Part shown: in pieces, positions 7,267 through 17,811 of the stretch
Position numbering within the stretch: position 1 is the first letter of the stretch
Layout of the letters: every line of letters starts with the position of its first letter
Assembly (NCBI GenBank): GCA_017848855.1
Contig: JAFIHF010000004.1
Location: 62,001-126,000, forward strand
Direction of reading: 5' to 3'
Length of the DNA: 64,000 nucleotides
DNA from: Rhodanobacter denitrificans
Lineage (GTDB): Bacteria; Pseudomonadota; Gammaproteobacteria; Xanthomonadales; Rhodanobacteraceae
The notes under the pieces: model-generated
Database searches by the model: none
Seen by the model: only the letters and a program-made list of their open reading frames with translations
Told to the model about the DNA's origin: nothing
Made by a program: the position numbers and the translations under genes

Positions 7267-8367
7267 TCAAATGCCTTCGCAGGGCTTGCCGTCGCGCACG
7301 AACGGGTACTTCACCAGGCGCACCGGCAGTTCGCGGCCGCGGATGTCCACGCGCACCGCGCCGGGCTCGCCGGCGGGAATGCGCGCGAACGCCACCGCCT
7401 TCTCCAGCGTGGGCGCGAAGCTGCCGGAGAGGATCTCGCCTTCGCCGTTCGCGGTGAGCACCTTCTGGCCGTGGCGCAGCACGCCCTTCTCGTCCAGCAC
7501 CAGGCCCACCATCACGCGCGGCACACCGGCGGCCTTCTGCGCCTCCAGCGCGGCGCGGCCGATGAAGTCGCGGCCTTCGTCCAGCGCCACGGTCCAGCCG
7601 AGATTGGCTTCCCATGGCGAGACGGTCTCGTCCATGTCCTGGCCGTAGAGGTTCATGCCCGCTTCCAAGCGCAGCGTGTCGCGCGCACCGAGGCCGGCCG
7701 GCGCCACGCCGGCGGCGGCCAGCGCCTCCCACAGCGCCACCGCGTGTTCGGCCGGCACGATGATCTCGAAGCCGTCCTCGCCGGTGTAGCCGGTGCGTGC
7801 CACGAACAGCGGCATGCCGTGCGGGCCCTGCGCGGCAGCGGCGGCGAACTTGCCGAGCTTCTCGATGCGCGGGCGGTCCACCTCGTGCAGCAGGCCCAGC
7901 ACCTTGGCGCGCGCATTGGGGCCCTGCACCGCGATCATCGCGAACTCGGGGCGCTCCTTCACCTCGACGCCGAAGGCCTGCGCCTGCTTCTCGATCCAGG
8001 CCAGATCCTTGGCGCGGGTGGCGGCGTTCACCACCAGGCGGTAGAACGCGTCGCCGAGGAAGTACACGATCAGGTCGTCGATCACCCCGCCCTGCTCGTT
8101 GAGCATGCAGGAGTACAGCGCCTTGCCGTGCAGCTTGAGCTTGTCCACGCTGTTGGCCAGCAGGTGGCGCAGGAAATCCCTGGTGCGCGCGCCGTGCAGG
8201 TCGATCACGGTCATGTGCGAGACGTCGAACATACCGGCGTCGCGGCGCACCGCGTGGTGTTCCTCGATCTGCGAGCCGTAGTTGATCGGCATGTCCCAGC
8301 CGCCGAAATCGACCATGCGCGCGCCCAGCGCGCGATGGGTGGCGTTGAGTACGGTCTTCTCGGTCAT
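7267..8367 (-). CDS. gcvT: Glycine cleavage system aminomethyltransferase (T protein)
   Basis: A 366-residue protein of the GcvT family, which transfers the methylene group from H-protein-bound aminomethyl to tetrahydrofolate. Family landmarks include the N-terminal [23 protein letters not shown], the [14 protein letters not shown] region and [12 protein letters not shown]. The reading frame is open further upstream (to 8520), but the ATG at 8367 begins the conserved [15 protein letters not shown], so it is the true start; the extension would run into alkB. It lies 73 bases downstream of alkB and 80 bases upstream of gcvH. No glycine riboswitch was recognised in the short gap. Confidence 0.96.
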   Translation of the reverse strand: MTEKTVLNATHRALGARMVDFGGWDMPINYGSQIEEHHAVRRDAGMFDVSHMTVIDLHGARTRDFLRHLLANSVDKLKLHGKALYSCMLNEQGGVIDDLIVYFLGDAFYRLVVNAATRAKDLAWIEKQAQAFGVEVKERPEFAMIAVQGPNARAKVLGLLHEVDRPRIEKLGKFAAAAAQGPHGMPLFVARTGYTGEDGFEIIVPAEHAVALWEALAAAGVAPAGLGARDTLRLEAGMNLYGQDMDETVSPWEANLGWTVALDEGRDFIGRAALEAQKAAGVPRVMVGLVLDEKGVLRHGQKVLTANGEGEILSGSFAPTLEKAVAFARIPAGEPGAVRVDIRGRELPVRLVKYPFVRDGKPCEGI

Positions 8368-8440
8368 CGCGATGGCGCCTGGCGTGGAAAGGGAGACGCG
8401 CATTATCCCCTGCGCGCACCCGGCATTCCAAGCCGCGGCT

Positions 8441-9058
8441 TCAAGATGCCGCGGTGTCGATGCGGCGAAAGGTGAGGTTGATGCGCGCTTCGGCCAGATG
8501 CCGCATGCGCGGCAATGCATGTCGGCACAATCGCTGGGTATCGCCGGCCATGCGCAGCAGGCTGCCGTGCGGCAGCGTCAGTTCGATCATGTCGCCGGGC
8601 TGCGCCGGCTCGCCGCGCGCACGCCGGCGGCGGAGGCGGAAGCGTCGCTCCGCGCCCAGGCTCAGCGAGGCGATCACCGGCTGCGCGCCCAGCTCGGGTT
8701 CGTCGTCGCTGTGCCAGCCCATCGAATCGCGGCCGTCGCGATACAGGTTCGCCAGCACGCTGTTGAAGCGCGCGCCGCAGGCCGCCTCCACGCGCGGCCG
8801 CAACGCCGCCAGCGCCGCCGGCCACGGGTGCGGTTCGAAGCGGGTGCGCGAGTAGGTGTAGGCGGCGCCGGGATCGCCGATCCAGCAGCTCAGCCGCGGC
8901 GAGGCGAGCTCGCGGCCGAACAGGCGGATGCGGTGCTGCTCCCACGCGATGCCGGCATGCAGTTCGGCGAACAGCGCATCGGCTTCGTCGGTGTCCAGCC
9001 AGTGCGGCCAGAGCGCCACGTCGGCGCCGGGGAGTGGGAGGCTTTGCCAATGGCTCAT
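8441..9058 (-). CDS. AlkB-family 2-oxoglutarate/Fe(II) dioxygenase
   Basis: A 205-residue protein like the short AlkB homologues (ALKBH2/3 type) that oxidatively remove alkyl lesions from DNA or RNA bases. The iron ligands are visible: HSD gives His116 and Asp118, and His180 is in CRHALPR. The 2-oxoglutarate-binding RxxxxxR is RINLTFR (Arg192 and Arg198). The substrate-site stretch [18 protein letters not shown] is also typical. The ATG at 9058 is preferred over an upstream in-frame start at 9106 because the conserved fold begins just after it and the upstream residues are unlike the family. It probably heads the alkB-gcvT-gcvH unit. Which lesion it repairs cannot be told. Confidence 0.9.
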   Translation of the reverse strand: MSHWQSLPLPGADVALWPHWLDTDEADALFAELHAGIAWEQHRIRLFGRELASPRLSCWIGDPGAAYTYSRTRFEPHPWPAALAALRPRVEAACGARFNSVLANLYRDGRDSMGWHSDDEPELGAQPVIASLSLGAERRFRLRRRRARGEPAQPGDMIELTLPHGSLLRMAGDTQRLCRHALPRMRHLAEARINLTFRRIDTAAS

Positions 9059-9099
9059 TGCGCAGACTCGCCGTTCAATGCATGCGAAGCAAAAGCGCC

Positions 9100-9254
9100 C
9101 CCTCACCCCAACCCTCTTCCTCGCTCCTCAAAGCAGGGCCATCCATGGCCCTTCCCCGCGTCCCCAAGCGGAGCTTGGGGGGAGAGGGAGTGTCGCTCCG
9201 TGGGTCGGGCTTCAGCCCGACAACACCGAAAAGTCGGGATGAATCCCGACCCAC
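9100..9254. repeat. Dispersed repeats: CTCACCCCAACCCTC family and GGTCGGGCTTCAGCCCGAC family
   Basis: At 9107-9192 is a degenerate copy of the element with CCCTCACCCCAACCCTC at one end and GGGGGGAGAGGGAG at the other, with an inserted GGCCATCCATGGCC palindrome. At 9200-9254 is a second element, GTGGGTCGGG...CCCGACCCAC, with inner TTCAGCCCGAC and GTCGGGATGAATCCCGAC parts. A relative of the second element lies at 56075-56143. Together they fill the gap between alkB and cysNC. Confidence 0.75.
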
Positions 9255-9285
9255 GGCGAGCGGACGGTGACGTCCTCCCGCAAGC

Positions 9286-11169
9286 TCAGATCGCGTAGCC
9301 ATCGTCGTGCGCCGGCATGGCCAGCCGTTCCACCAGTTGCGCGACCAGTTGCTCGGCGAGCTGCTCGGCGCGCAGGCCGGCGGTGTGCAGGTGCACCTCG
9401 GGCGCCTCGGGAACTTCGTACGGCGCGTCGATGCCGGTGAAGTTGCGGATCTCGCCGGCGCGCGCCTTGCGGTACAGGCCCTTGGGGTCGCGCTGCTCGC
9501 ACTCGGCCAGCGGCGTGTCCACGAACACCTCGACGAACTCGCCCGCGTCGAACAGCTCGCGCACCGAGCGGCGCTCGCTGCGATAGGGCGAGATCGCGCT
9601 GACCAGCACGATCAGCCCCGCGTCCACCATCAGGTGCGCCACCTCGCCGATGCGGCGGATGTTCTCCACGCGGTCCTCGGGGGTGAAGCCGAGATCCTTG
9701 TTGATGCCGTGGCGCACGTTGTCGCCGTCGAGCAGGTAGGTGTGGTGGCCCTGCGCGTGCAGGCGCTTCTCCACCAGGTTGGCGATGGTGGACTTGCCGG
9801 CGCCGGACAGGCCGGTGAACCACAGGCACAGCGGGCGCTGGCCCATGCTGCCGCCGCGCACCGCCTTGTCCACGTCCACGTGCTGCCAGTGCACGTTGGC
9901 GGCGCGCTTGAGCGCGAAGTCCAGCATGCCGCAGGCCACGGTGGCGTTGGTCTGGCGGTCGATCAGGATGAAGCCGCCCAGGGTGCGGTTGGTGGCGTAG
10001 GGCTCGAACGCGATCGCCTCGTCCAAGCCCACCGTGCAGTAGCCCACCTCGTTGAGCGCGAGATGGCGCGCGGCCAGCTTGGCCTGCGTGTTGACGTCCA
10101 CCTTGTGCTTGATCGCCATCACCCGCGCATTGACCGTGCGCGTGCCGATCTTCAGCGCGTAGGTGCGGTTCGGCAGCAGCGCATTGTCGCCCAGCCACAC
10201 CAGATGGCAGGCGAACTGGTCGGCCACCGGCGCGGGGCGCAGCGCGTCGGCGATCACGTCGCCGCGGCTGGCGTCCAGCTCGCGGTCCAGGCACAGCGTC
10301 ACCGCCTGGCCTTCGCCCGCGCTGTCGAGGTCGCCGTCGGCGGTGACGATGCGCGCGATGCGCGCGCGCGTGACGCCGGGCTGCACCACCACCTCGTCGC
10401 CCTTGCGCACGCGGCCGCCGCAGATCGTGCCGGCGTAGCCGCGGAAGGTGTGGTCGGGGCGGTTCACCCACTGCACCGGCATGCGGAAATCCGCCGCCTG
10501 CGCCGGCGCGGCGTCGGCCGCTTCCAGCAGGTCGAGCAGGGTCGGCCCCTGGTACCACGGCAGGCGCGCGGAAGGCGTGCCCACGTTGTCGCCGCCCGGC
10601 GCGATCACCGGCAGGCAGTCGACCTTGGCGATGCCCAGCGTCTGCGCGAGCTGCAGGTAGGCCTCGCTGATCTCGCGGTAGACCGTCTCGTCGCAGCCCA
10701 CCAGATCCATCTTGTTCACCGCCAGCACCACCTGGCGGATGCCGAGCAGGCTGCATATATAGGTGTGGCGGCGGGTCTGCGGCAGCAGGCCCTTGCGCGC
10801 GTCCACCAGCACCACCGCCAGCTCGGCGTTGGAGGCGCCGGTGGCCATGTTGCGGGTGTACTGCTCGTGGCCGGGGCAGTCGGCCACGATGAAGCTGCGC
10901 CGCGCGGTGTGGAAGTAGCGGTAGGCCACGTCGATGGTGATGCCCTGCTCGCGCTCGGCGTCGAGGCCGTCGGTGAGCAGGGCGAAATCCAGCGCGTCGC
11001 CCGCCTCGGCGTGCAGCTTGCGGCTGTCGCGCGCCAATGCGGCGAGCTGGTCGTCCGGCACCATGCCGGCGTCGTACAGCAGGCGGCCGAGCAGGGTGCT
11101 CTTGCCGTCGTCCACGCTGCCGCAGGTGATGAAGCGCAGCAGGCTCTGAGAGTTGGCGGCGGCATCCAT
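9286..11169 (-). CDS. cysNC: Bifunctional sulfate adenylyltransferase subunit 1 / adenylylsulfate kinase
   Basis: A 627-residue fusion of CysN and CysC. Residues 1 to about 430 are the GTPase subunit of ATP sulfurylase: P-loop [21 protein letters not shown] and NKMDLV, followed by EF-Tu-like beta-barrel domains. From about 440 to the end is APS kinase with its own P-loop GLSGAGKST and the [15 protein letters not shown] motif. The protein activates sulfate to APS and then PAPS. The start ATG at 11169 shares one base with the cysD stop (TGATG), so the two subunits are translationally coupled. The fused CysNC form is common in xanthomonads and Pseudomonas. An N-terminal extension in the same frame, running through cysD, is spurious. 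Confidence 0.96.
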   Translation of the reverse strand: MDAAANSQSLLRFITCGSVDDGKSTLLGRLLYDAGMVPDDQLAALARDSRKLHAEAGDALDFALLTDGLDAEREQGITIDVAYRYFHTARRSFIVADCPGHEQYTRNMATGASNAELAVVLVDARKGLLPQTRRHTYICSLLGIRQVVLAVNKMDLVGCDETVYREISEAYLQLAQTLGIAKVDCLPVIAPGGDNVGTPSARLPWYQGPTLLDLLEAADAAPAQAADFRMPVQWVNRPDHTFRGYAGTICGGRVRKGDEVVVQPGVTRARIARIVTADGDLDSAGEGQAVTLCLDRELDASRGDVIADALRPAPVADQFACHLVWLGDNALLPNRTYALKIGTRTVNARVMAIKHKVDVNTQAKLAARHLALNEVGYCTVGLDEAIAFEPYATNRTLGGFILIDRQTNATVACGMLDFALKRAANVHWQHVDVDKAVRGGSMGQRPLCLWFTGLSGAGKSTIANLVEKRLHAQGHHTYLLDGDNVRHGINKDLGFTPEDRVENIRRIGEVAHLMVDAGLIVLVSAISPYRSERRSVRELFDAGEFVEVFVDTPLAECEQRDPKGLYRKARAGEIRNFTGIDAPYEVPEAPEVHLHTAGLRAEQLAEQLVAQLVERLAMPAHDDGYAI

Positions 11170-12086
11170 CAGAAGTAGCCCTCCTGCTTCTTGCGCTCCA
11201 TCGAGGCGCTGGGGTCCTGGTCGATCACCCGGCCCTGTCGCTCGGAACTGCGCGAGTCGGCCATCTCCTGGATGATCTCGTCCAGCGTGGCGGCGGTGGA
11301 TTCCACCGCGCCGGTGAGCGGATAGCAGCCCAGCGTGCGGAAACGCACCATGCGCGTCTCGATCCGCTCGCCCTCGCGCAGGGTGAAGCGCTCGTCGTCC
11401 ACCATGATCAGCGCGCCGTCGCGCGCCACCACCGGGCGCGGCTTGGCGAAATACAGCGGCACCACCGGAATGCCCTCGCGGCGGATGTACTGCCACACGT
11501 CCATCTCGGTCCAGTTGGAGAGCGGGAACACGCGCACGCTCTCGCCCTGGCGGATCTGCGTGTTGTACGTGTGCCAGAACTCCGGACGCTGGTGCTTGGG
11601 ATCCCAGCGATGCTGCGCGTTGCGGAACGAGAACACGCGCTCCTTGGCGCGCGACTTCTCCTCGTCGCGGCGCGCGCCGCCGATCGCCGCGTCGAATTTG
11701 TACTGGTCCAGCGCCTGCTTCAGCGCCTGCGTCTTCATCACATCGGTGTGCACGGTGGCGCCGTGGACCAGCGGCGAGATGCCCTGGCGCACGCCGTCCG
11801 GGTTCACGTGCACCAGCACCTCGACGTCGCCCTGCGCCGCCACCTGGTCGCGGAACGCGATCATCTCGCGGAACTTCCAGGTGGTGTCCACGTGCAACAG
11901 CGGCAGCGGCGGCTTCGCGGGATAGAACGCCTTGCGCAGCAGGTGCAGCAGCACCGAGGAATCCTTGCCGATCGAATACAGCATCACCGGCCGGCGGAAG
12001 CTGGCCGCCACCTCGCGGAAGATGTGGATGCTTTCGGCTTCCAGCTCGTCGAGATGATCGGTGCGGGGGGCGAGGCGTGCGTTCAT
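11169..12086 (-). CDS. cysD: Sulfate adenylyltransferase subunit 2
   Basis: A 305-residue protein of the PAPS-reductase-like adenylyltransferase family. It forms ATP sulfurylase with CysN and adenylates sulfate. The PP-loop-like motif is [15 protein letters not shown]; other family pieces are [34 protein letters not shown] and the [14 protein letters not shown] stretch. The C-terminus [21 protein letters not shown] is the usual CysD ending (quoted in two parts: GRVIDQD and [10 protein letters not shown]). It is immediately upstream of cysNC with a one-base overlap. The region upstream (12087-12361) has hairpin repeats but no other sulfate assimilation gene. Confidence 0.97.
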   Translation of the reverse strand: MNARLAPRTDHLDELEAESIHIFREVAASFRRPVMLYSIGKDSSVLLHLLRKAFYPAKPPLPLLHVDTTWKFREMIAFRDQVAAQGDVEVLVHVNPDGVRQGISPLVHGATVHTDVMKTQALKQALDQYKFDAAIGGARRDEEKSRAKERVFSFRNAQHRWDPKHQRPEFWHTYNTQIRQGESVRVFPLSNWTEMDVWQYIRREGIPVVPLYFAKPRPVVARDGALIMVDDERFTLREGERIETRMVRFRTLGCYPLTGAVESTAATLDEIIQEMADSRSSERQGRVIDQDPSASMERKKQEGYF

Positions 12087-12217
12087 GGAGTGCCGGTTCG
12101 GAAACGGTGCGCGACCCGCGGAAGGCCGGGCCGAACCGACATGCTACGCGAGCGCCGCCGACTTGCCCAAACAACCATGCGGGCGGGGAAGCGCGCCCGA
12201 TGGCATATGGCGGTACT

Positions 12218-12338
12218 CCCTCTCCCCCAATGGCTGTGCCATTGGGGGAGAGGGTTGGGGTGAGGGGGGGTTTGCACCTCAAATCAAAAGCGCCCCCTCT
12301 CCCTAGCCCTCTCCCCCGAGCAAGCTCGGGGGAGAGGG
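12218..12338. repeat. Two CCCTCTCCCCC hairpin repeats
   Basis: A perfect 17-bp inverted repeat (12218-12234 and 12238-12254) is followed by TTGGGGTGAGGGGG, and a second 14-bp perfect hairpin lies at 12307-12320 and 12325-12338 with loop CAAG. Both belong to the same family as 13976-14011 and the degenerate copy near 9107. They lie just beyond the 3' end of the amidase gene and could terminate its transcription. Confidence 0.8.
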
Positions 12339-12361
12339 GATTTCAATTACCGCACGGGATT

Positions 12362-13759
12362 TCAGGCGATCGCCGGATAGGCCGGATCGGCATCCAGCGT
12401 GGCCGCGCACACCGCGGCCAGTTCCAGCAGGCGCAGGTCCGAACCGCGCCCGCCCACCAGTTGCAGGCCCACCGGCAGGCCGTTTGCCAGCGTGCCCATC
12501 GGGATGCTCACCGCGGGGCAGCCGGCAAGGCTGGCGAAGCTGGTGAGGTCGGCGTGGTTGTCCGGCTCCGCGCCGCCCAGCGGGAAGGCGCCGCAGGGCG
12601 TGGTGGGCAGCACCAGCACGTCGATCTGCGCGAACAGGCGGCGCATCTTCAGCGTGGCCGCGTCCAGCACGCGGTCGGCCTTCGCGTAGTCCGCCGCGCT
12701 CTTGCGCGCGGCGTAGCCCAGCATGTCGCGGAAGCGCGGCGAGACCGGATGCGCGGCATCGGCGAGATCCTCGGCGTAGGTGCCCAGCATCTCCGCCTCC
12801 ATCAGCAGCAGGCCGGCACGGCGGGTGCGCGCGAAATCCCAGTCGGCGAAATCCACCGTGCGGCGCTCGCCCAGCGCGTGGGCGAGCTTGCCCACCGCGG
12901 ATTCGAACAGCGCGGCCACCTCGGCCTGCACGCCCACCGCGGCGAGGTCCGGCAGCAAGCCGGTGCGCAGCTTGCCCGGCTCCCAGTCCGGCAGCGCCAG
13001 CGCCACGCGGCGGCGGCGCGAGCGCGCGTCGTCGGCGTCGTAGCCGGCCAGCACCTGCAGCAGCACGGTGAGGTCGGCCACGCTGCGCGCGATCAGGCCC
13101 ACCGCGTCCAGCCGCCGCGCCGCCGGCACCAGGCCGCGCGCGGAGATCTCGCCGTGGGTGGGCTTGAGCGCGTACACGCCGCAATAGCTGGCGGGGATGC
13201 GGATCGAACCCAGGCTGTCCGAACCGATCGACGCCGCGGCCAGGCCCGCGGCCACCACGGCGGCCGCGCCGCCGGAGGAACCGCCCGCGCTCCAGCCGTG
13301 CTTCCACGGATTGTGGGTGGGGCCGTAGTGCGGGTTGTCGGTGGCCGCGCCCAGCGCACCCTCGTCCATGTTGGTCTTGCCCACCAGCACCGCGCCCGAG
13401 GCGCGCAGCCGCGCCACCGCGTGCGCATCCTCAGTCACCGGCTGCTCGCGCCCGGGCAGGCCGGCGCGGGTGGACCAGCCGGCAATGTCGAGGTTGTCCT
13501 TGACCGCCACCGGGATGCCGTCGAGCCGGCCGATCACGCCGTCGCGGCGCCGGTGCCCGGCAGTGCGCGCCTGCTCCTGCAGCAGGCCGGGGCTCAGGCT
13601 CACGTAGGCGTTCAGCCGCGGATTGATGCGCTCGATCGCCTCCTGGTACGCCTCGGCCAGCGCCTGCGGATTGGTGCGCCCGGTGGCCATCCAGTGCAGC
13701 AGCTGGCACACGGTGGCGCGGCGCAAGTCCAGGTCGGTGATCGGCGGCAGCGAACTCAT
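12362..13759 (-). CDS. Amidase signature family protein
   Basis: A 465-residue amidase. The Ser-cisSer-Lys triad elements are visible: Lys in PVAVKDNLDIAG, the Gly/Ser-rich stretch GWSAGGSSGGAAA, and GSDSLGSIRIPASYCG with the nucleophile serine. The usual second Gly of GG before the nucleophile is Leu here (SDSLGS), a mild deviation. The start ATG at 13759 is chosen because AAGGA lies six bases upstream; two other in-frame ATGs lie further up inside repeat DNA. It resembles GatA but is monocistronic with no gatB or gatC nearby, so it is more likely a general amidase. Substrate unknown. Confidence 0.88.
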   Translation of the reverse strand: MSSLPPITDLDLRRATVCQLLHWMATGRTNPQALAEAYQEAIERINPRLNAYVSLSPGLLQEQARTAGHRRRDGVIGRLDGIPVAVKDNLDIAGWSTRAGLPGREQPVTEDAHAVARLRASGAVLVGKTNMDEGALGAATDNPHYGPTHNPWKHGWSAGGSSGGAAAVVAAGLAAASIGSDSLGSIRIPASYCGVYALKPTHGEISARGLVPAARRLDAVGLIARSVADLTVLLQVLAGYDADDARSRRRRVALALPDWEPGKLRTGLLPDLAAVGVQAEVAALFESAVGKLAHALGERRTVDFADWDFARTRRAGLLLMEAEMLGTYAEDLADAAHPVSPRFRDMLGYAARKSAADYAKADRVLDAATLKMRRLFAQIDVLVLPTTPCGAFPLGGAEPDNHADLTSFASLAGCPAVSIPMGTLANGLPVGLQLVGGRGSDLRLLELAAVCAATLDADPAYPAIA

Positions 13760-14122
13760 CGGCATTCCTTGTGGTGTTCGCTCATCCATGAGCGCGAAGA
13801 TCAAGCAGCGGCCATCCCTGGTCGCACTATTCAAAAGATGTGTGCTCATCCATGAGCGCGAAGATCAGGAAGCGGCCATCCCTGGCCGCACTCTTCATAA
13901 GCGTGGCCCGATTATCGCCGCGCGCGGTGACGCGATTGCAAGCGGCGGCGCAACCGTGCCTCCCCCTCACCCCAACCCTCTCCCCCAACGGCAAGCCGTT
14001 GGGGGAGAGGGAGCAGATGCCATCTCCTCGAACTCCCTCCCCTGCAAGCAGAGCCTGTCCCGGACTCGATCCGGGAGGAGGGCTGGGGTGGGGTGCTCTT
14101 GCTGTTCACTGCCGCGGTCTAA
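13760..14122. other. Repeat-filled gap between the amidase gene and the IS element
   Basis: No gene. 13773-13897 holds two tandem degenerate copies of the GATCGTCCATGATCGC / GGCCATCCATGGCC family (here GCTCATCCATGAGCGC and GCGGCCATCCCTGGCCGC). 13976-14011 is a perfect 16-bp CCCTCTCCCCC hairpin with loop CAAG. 14052-14077 holds GAGCCTGTCCCGGACTCGATCC, a repeat also found near 44131. Three different repeat families and an IS are stacked in about 400 bases. Confidence 0.75.
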
Positions 14123-14143
14123 TGGTTTCGGACAACTCGATAG

Positions 14144-15318
<1,175 letters not shown>

Positions 15319-15553
15319 CATGCCCTATCGGCGTGTCCGAAATCACTTGACCACGACACACCCACCCAAACCCCTCCTACGCGCAGGGGGAAGAACCGCC
15401 AGCGCAGCGACGAAACTCCAGGCTTCCACTGCGCACGAGGAAGGAGCCCGCCGCGCAGCGCACGTTGCCGTGCCCGGCGCCATTACGGACAATGGCGGGC
15501 CAGACCCATACCCTGACGCACGTTCAACCGTGCCCCCTGCCCCGGAGTCCGCC

Positions 15554-17164
15554 ATGAGCGAACGCGAAACCATGGAATACGACGTCGTCGTGGTCGGCGC
15601 CGGCCCGGCCGGGCTGTCGTTCGCGATCCGGCTGAAGCAGCTGCAGCCCGACACCACGGTGTGCGTGATCGAGAAGGCCTCCACCATCGGCGCGCAGATC
15701 CTCTCCGGCGCGGTGATCGAACCCGGCCCGCTGGACGCCCTCTTGCCCGGCTGGCGCGACAATCCGCCGCCGATCTGCGTGCCGGCCGGCGAGGACGAGT
15801 TCTGGCTGCTCACCAAGACCGGCGGCCGCAAGCTGCCGGTGCCGCCGGGCATGAAGAACCACGGCAACTTCATCGTCTCGCTGGGCGCGATGTGCGCGTG
15901 GCTGGCGCCGCAGGCCGAGGCGCTGGGCGTGGACGTGTTCCCCGGCTTCGCCGCCGCCGACACCGTGTTCAACGACGACGGTTCCGTCGCCGGCGTGCGC
16001 ATCGGCGACATGGGCGTGGCGAAGGACGGCTCGCACAAGGCCGGCTACACCCAGGGCATCGACATCAAGGCCAAGGTCACCGTGCTCGCCGAAGGAGCGC
16101 GCGGCAGCCTCAGCAAGCAGCTGATCAAGCGCTTCAAGCTCGACGCCGACAGCGACCCGCAGGCTTACTCCATCGGCATCAAGGAACTGTGGCAGGTGCC
16201 TGCCGGCCGCGTGCAGCCCGGCAAGATCGTGCACAGCGTGGGTTGGCCCGCCGACAGCCACACCTACGGCGGCAGCTTCCTCTACCACCTGGACAAGGAT
16301 CGCATCGCGCTCGGCTACGTCAGCGGCCTCGACTACCGCGACCCGAAGTACCAGCCGTGGGAAGCCTTCCAGCAGTGGAAGAACCACCCGCACGTGAAGG
16401 GCCTGCTGGAAGGCGGCAGCATCCTCTCCGCCGGCGCGCGCGCCATCGTCACCGGCGGCTGGCAGTCGCTGCCCAAGTGCGAGATGCCCGGCGCGCTGCT
16501 GATCGGCGATACCGCCGGCCTGCTCAACGTGCCCAAGATCAAGGGCACGCACCAGGCGATCCGCTCCGGCATGCTCGCCGCCGAGCACCTCGCCGCGAAC
16601 GGGCTCAGGCCCGAAGGCTACGACGCCAAGCTGCGCGCCTCCGACGCGATGGCCGAACTGAAGAAGGTGCGCAACATCAAGCCCGGCTTCAAGAAGGGCC
16701 TGTGGTTCGGCATGGCCAACGCCGCATGGGAAACCGCCATCGGCGGCCGCTCGCCGTGGACGCTGAAGAACAAGCCCGACTGGTCCAGCCTGCACAAACT
16801 GGGCGAGTGCGAGGAACCGAAGCGCGACTACGTGCAGCGCGAACTGCCCCCGCGCGACCGCCTCGCCGGCGTCTACTTCGCCGCCACCGAGCACGACGAA
16901 GACCAGCCCGTGCACCTCAAGGTGGCCGACACCGACATCTGTGCCGGCAAGTGCGTCGAGGAATACGACAACCCCTGCACCCGCTTCTGCCCCGCCAGCG
17001 TCTACGAGATGGTGGCCGACGCCAGCGCCCCGCACGGCAAGCGCCTGCAGATCAACGCCGCCAACTGCGTGCACTGCAAGACCTGCGACATCAAGGACCC
17101 GTACGAAATCATCACCTGGACCACGCCGGAAGGCGGCTCGGGGCCGAATTACCAGAACCTGTGA
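15554..17164 (+). CDS. Electron transfer flavoprotein-ubiquinone oxidoreductase
   Basis: A 536-residue membrane-associated enzyme that passes electrons from reduced ETF to ubiquinone. The N-terminal FAD motif is VVVVGAGPAGLSFAIRL, and further FAD contacts appear at GALLIGDTAGLLNVPKIKG. The C-terminal 4Fe-4S region has cysteines in CAGKCVEEYDNPCTRFCP and CVHCKTCDIKDP. Length and order match ETF-QO (ETFDH). The ATG at 15554 has GGAG seven bases upstream; the in-frame upstream extension overlaps IS DNA and is not real. Its electron donor genes etfBA are at 22139-23927, separated from it by a toxin-antitoxin pair and two polysaccharide genes. Confidence 0.97.
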   Translation: MSERETMEYDVVVVGAGPAGLSFAIRLKQLQPDTTVCVIEKASTIGAQILSGAVIEPGPLDALLPGWRDNPPPICVPAGEDEFWLLTKTGGRKLPVPPGMKNHGNFIVSLGAMCAWLAPQAEALGVDVFPGFAAADTVFNDDGSVAGVRIGDMGVAKDGSHKAGYTQGIDIKAKVTVLAEGARGSLSKQLIKRFKLDADSDPQAYSIGIKELWQVPAGRVQPGKIVHSVGWPADSHTYGGSFLYHLDKDRIALGYVSGLDYRDPKYQPWEAFQQWKNHPHVKGLLEGGSILSAGARAIVTGGWQSLPKCEMPGALLIGDTAGLLNVPKIKGTHQAIRSGMLAAEHLAANGLRPEGYDAKLRASDAMAELKKVRNIKPGFKKGLWFGMANAAWETAIGGRSPWTLKNKPDWSSLHKLGECEEPKRDYVQRELPPRDRLAGVYFAATEHDEDQPVHLKVADTDICAGKCVEEYDNPCTRFCPASVYEMVADASAPHGKRLQINAANCVHCKTCDIKDPYEIITWTTPEGGSGPNYQNL

Positions 17165-17205
17165 ATTTGCGCGCAGGCGCGGCCCGGCTCCCGTACGGCT
17201 CGCTT

Positions 17206-17222
17206 GTTGCGTGACGCGCAAC
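17206..17222. promoter_or_regulatory. Inverted repeat upstream of higB, candidate autoregulatory operator
   Basis: GTTGCG (17206-17211) and CGCAAC (17217-17222) form a dyad 18 bases upstream of the higB ATG. HigA antitoxins normally bind such dyads over their own promoter. No footprint data; position and symmetry only. Confidence 0.45.
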
Positions 17223-17239
17223 ATGCTAGCCTCGACAAT

Positions 17240-17518
17240 ATGATCAAGTCGTTCCGGCACAAGGGCTTGCGCAAGTTCTTCGAAACCGGACGCACGGCTG
17301 GCATCCAGGCAAGCCATGCCAAAAGGCTGCGCATGCAACTGGCCGCCCTGGATACTGCGCAGTCCATCGACGACATGGATTTGCCAGGTTTTGCCCTGCA
17401 TCCGCTCAAAGGCGAGATGCAGGGCCGCTGGGCTGTTTCGGTCAATGGCAACTGGCGGCTGACGTTCGAGTTCCAGGACGGGAACGCCTACGTCCTGGAC
17501 TACGAGGACTATCACTGA
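17240..17518 (+). CDS. higB: HigB-type toxin, RelE superfamily
   Basis: A 92-residue protein with the HigB pattern: [17 protein letters not shown] at the start, the [11 protein letters not shown] helix, [18 protein letters not shown] and WRLTFEF, ending DYEDYH. HigB toxins are ribosome-dependent mRNA endonucleases. The ATG at 17240 is the family start; an upstream in-frame ATG at 17204 would cover the dyad. Its stop shares a base with the higA start (TGATG). Toxin-before-antitoxin order is characteristic of higBA. It stands between ETF-QO and polysaccharide genes, where it may stabilise the region. Confidence 0.93.
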   Translation: MIKSFRHKGLRKFFETGRTAGIQASHAKRLRMQLAALDTAQSIDDMDLPGFALHPLKGEMQGRWAVSVNGNWRLTFEFQDGNAYVLDYEDYH

Positions 17519-17811
17519 TGGCCATGCACAACCCTCCCCACCCCGGCGAGTTCATCACGGACGTCTATCTTGAGCCCCATGGCATCAGTGGCCGTGAGCT
17601 GGCGGCCAAGCTCGACGTGGCCGCATCCACCCTCAGTCGCATCCTGAACGGCACCAGCCGCATCACCCCGGAGATGGCGCTGCGCCTTTCCAAGGCGCTC
17701 GGCCGTACCCCTGAGAGCTGGCTGCTGCTGCAGGACAACCATGACCTCTGGGTCGCACGCCAGCACGTGGATCTGAAGCGCGTGGCCAAGCTTCGCTTGG
17801 CAGCGGCTTGA
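17518..17811 (+). CDS. higA: HigA-type antitoxin, XRE helix-turn-helix
   Basis: A 97-residue antitoxin starting with [18 protein letters not shown], the usual HigA opening, followed by the [23 protein letters not shown] and [19 protein letters not shown]. It should neutralise HigB and repress the operon. It overlaps higB by one base. The last codons overlap the next reading frame at TTGA (17808-17811), so the downstream glycosyltransferase may be translated from the same transcript. Confidence 0.94.
   Translation: MAMHNPPHPGEFITDVYLEPHGISGRELAAKLDVAASTLSRILNGTSRITPEMALRLSKALGRTPESWLLLQDNHDLWVARQHVDLKRVAKLRLAAA

Noticed and set aside
11170..12282. In-frame N-terminal extension of CysNC through cysD
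   Set aside because: The extension is in another frame of the true cysD and the conserved CysN start is at 11169.
14100..14125. Target-site duplication flanking the IS element
   Set aside because: Flanks TAA and CTT (or CGC and ACG if the ends extend to GGTC/GACC) do not match.
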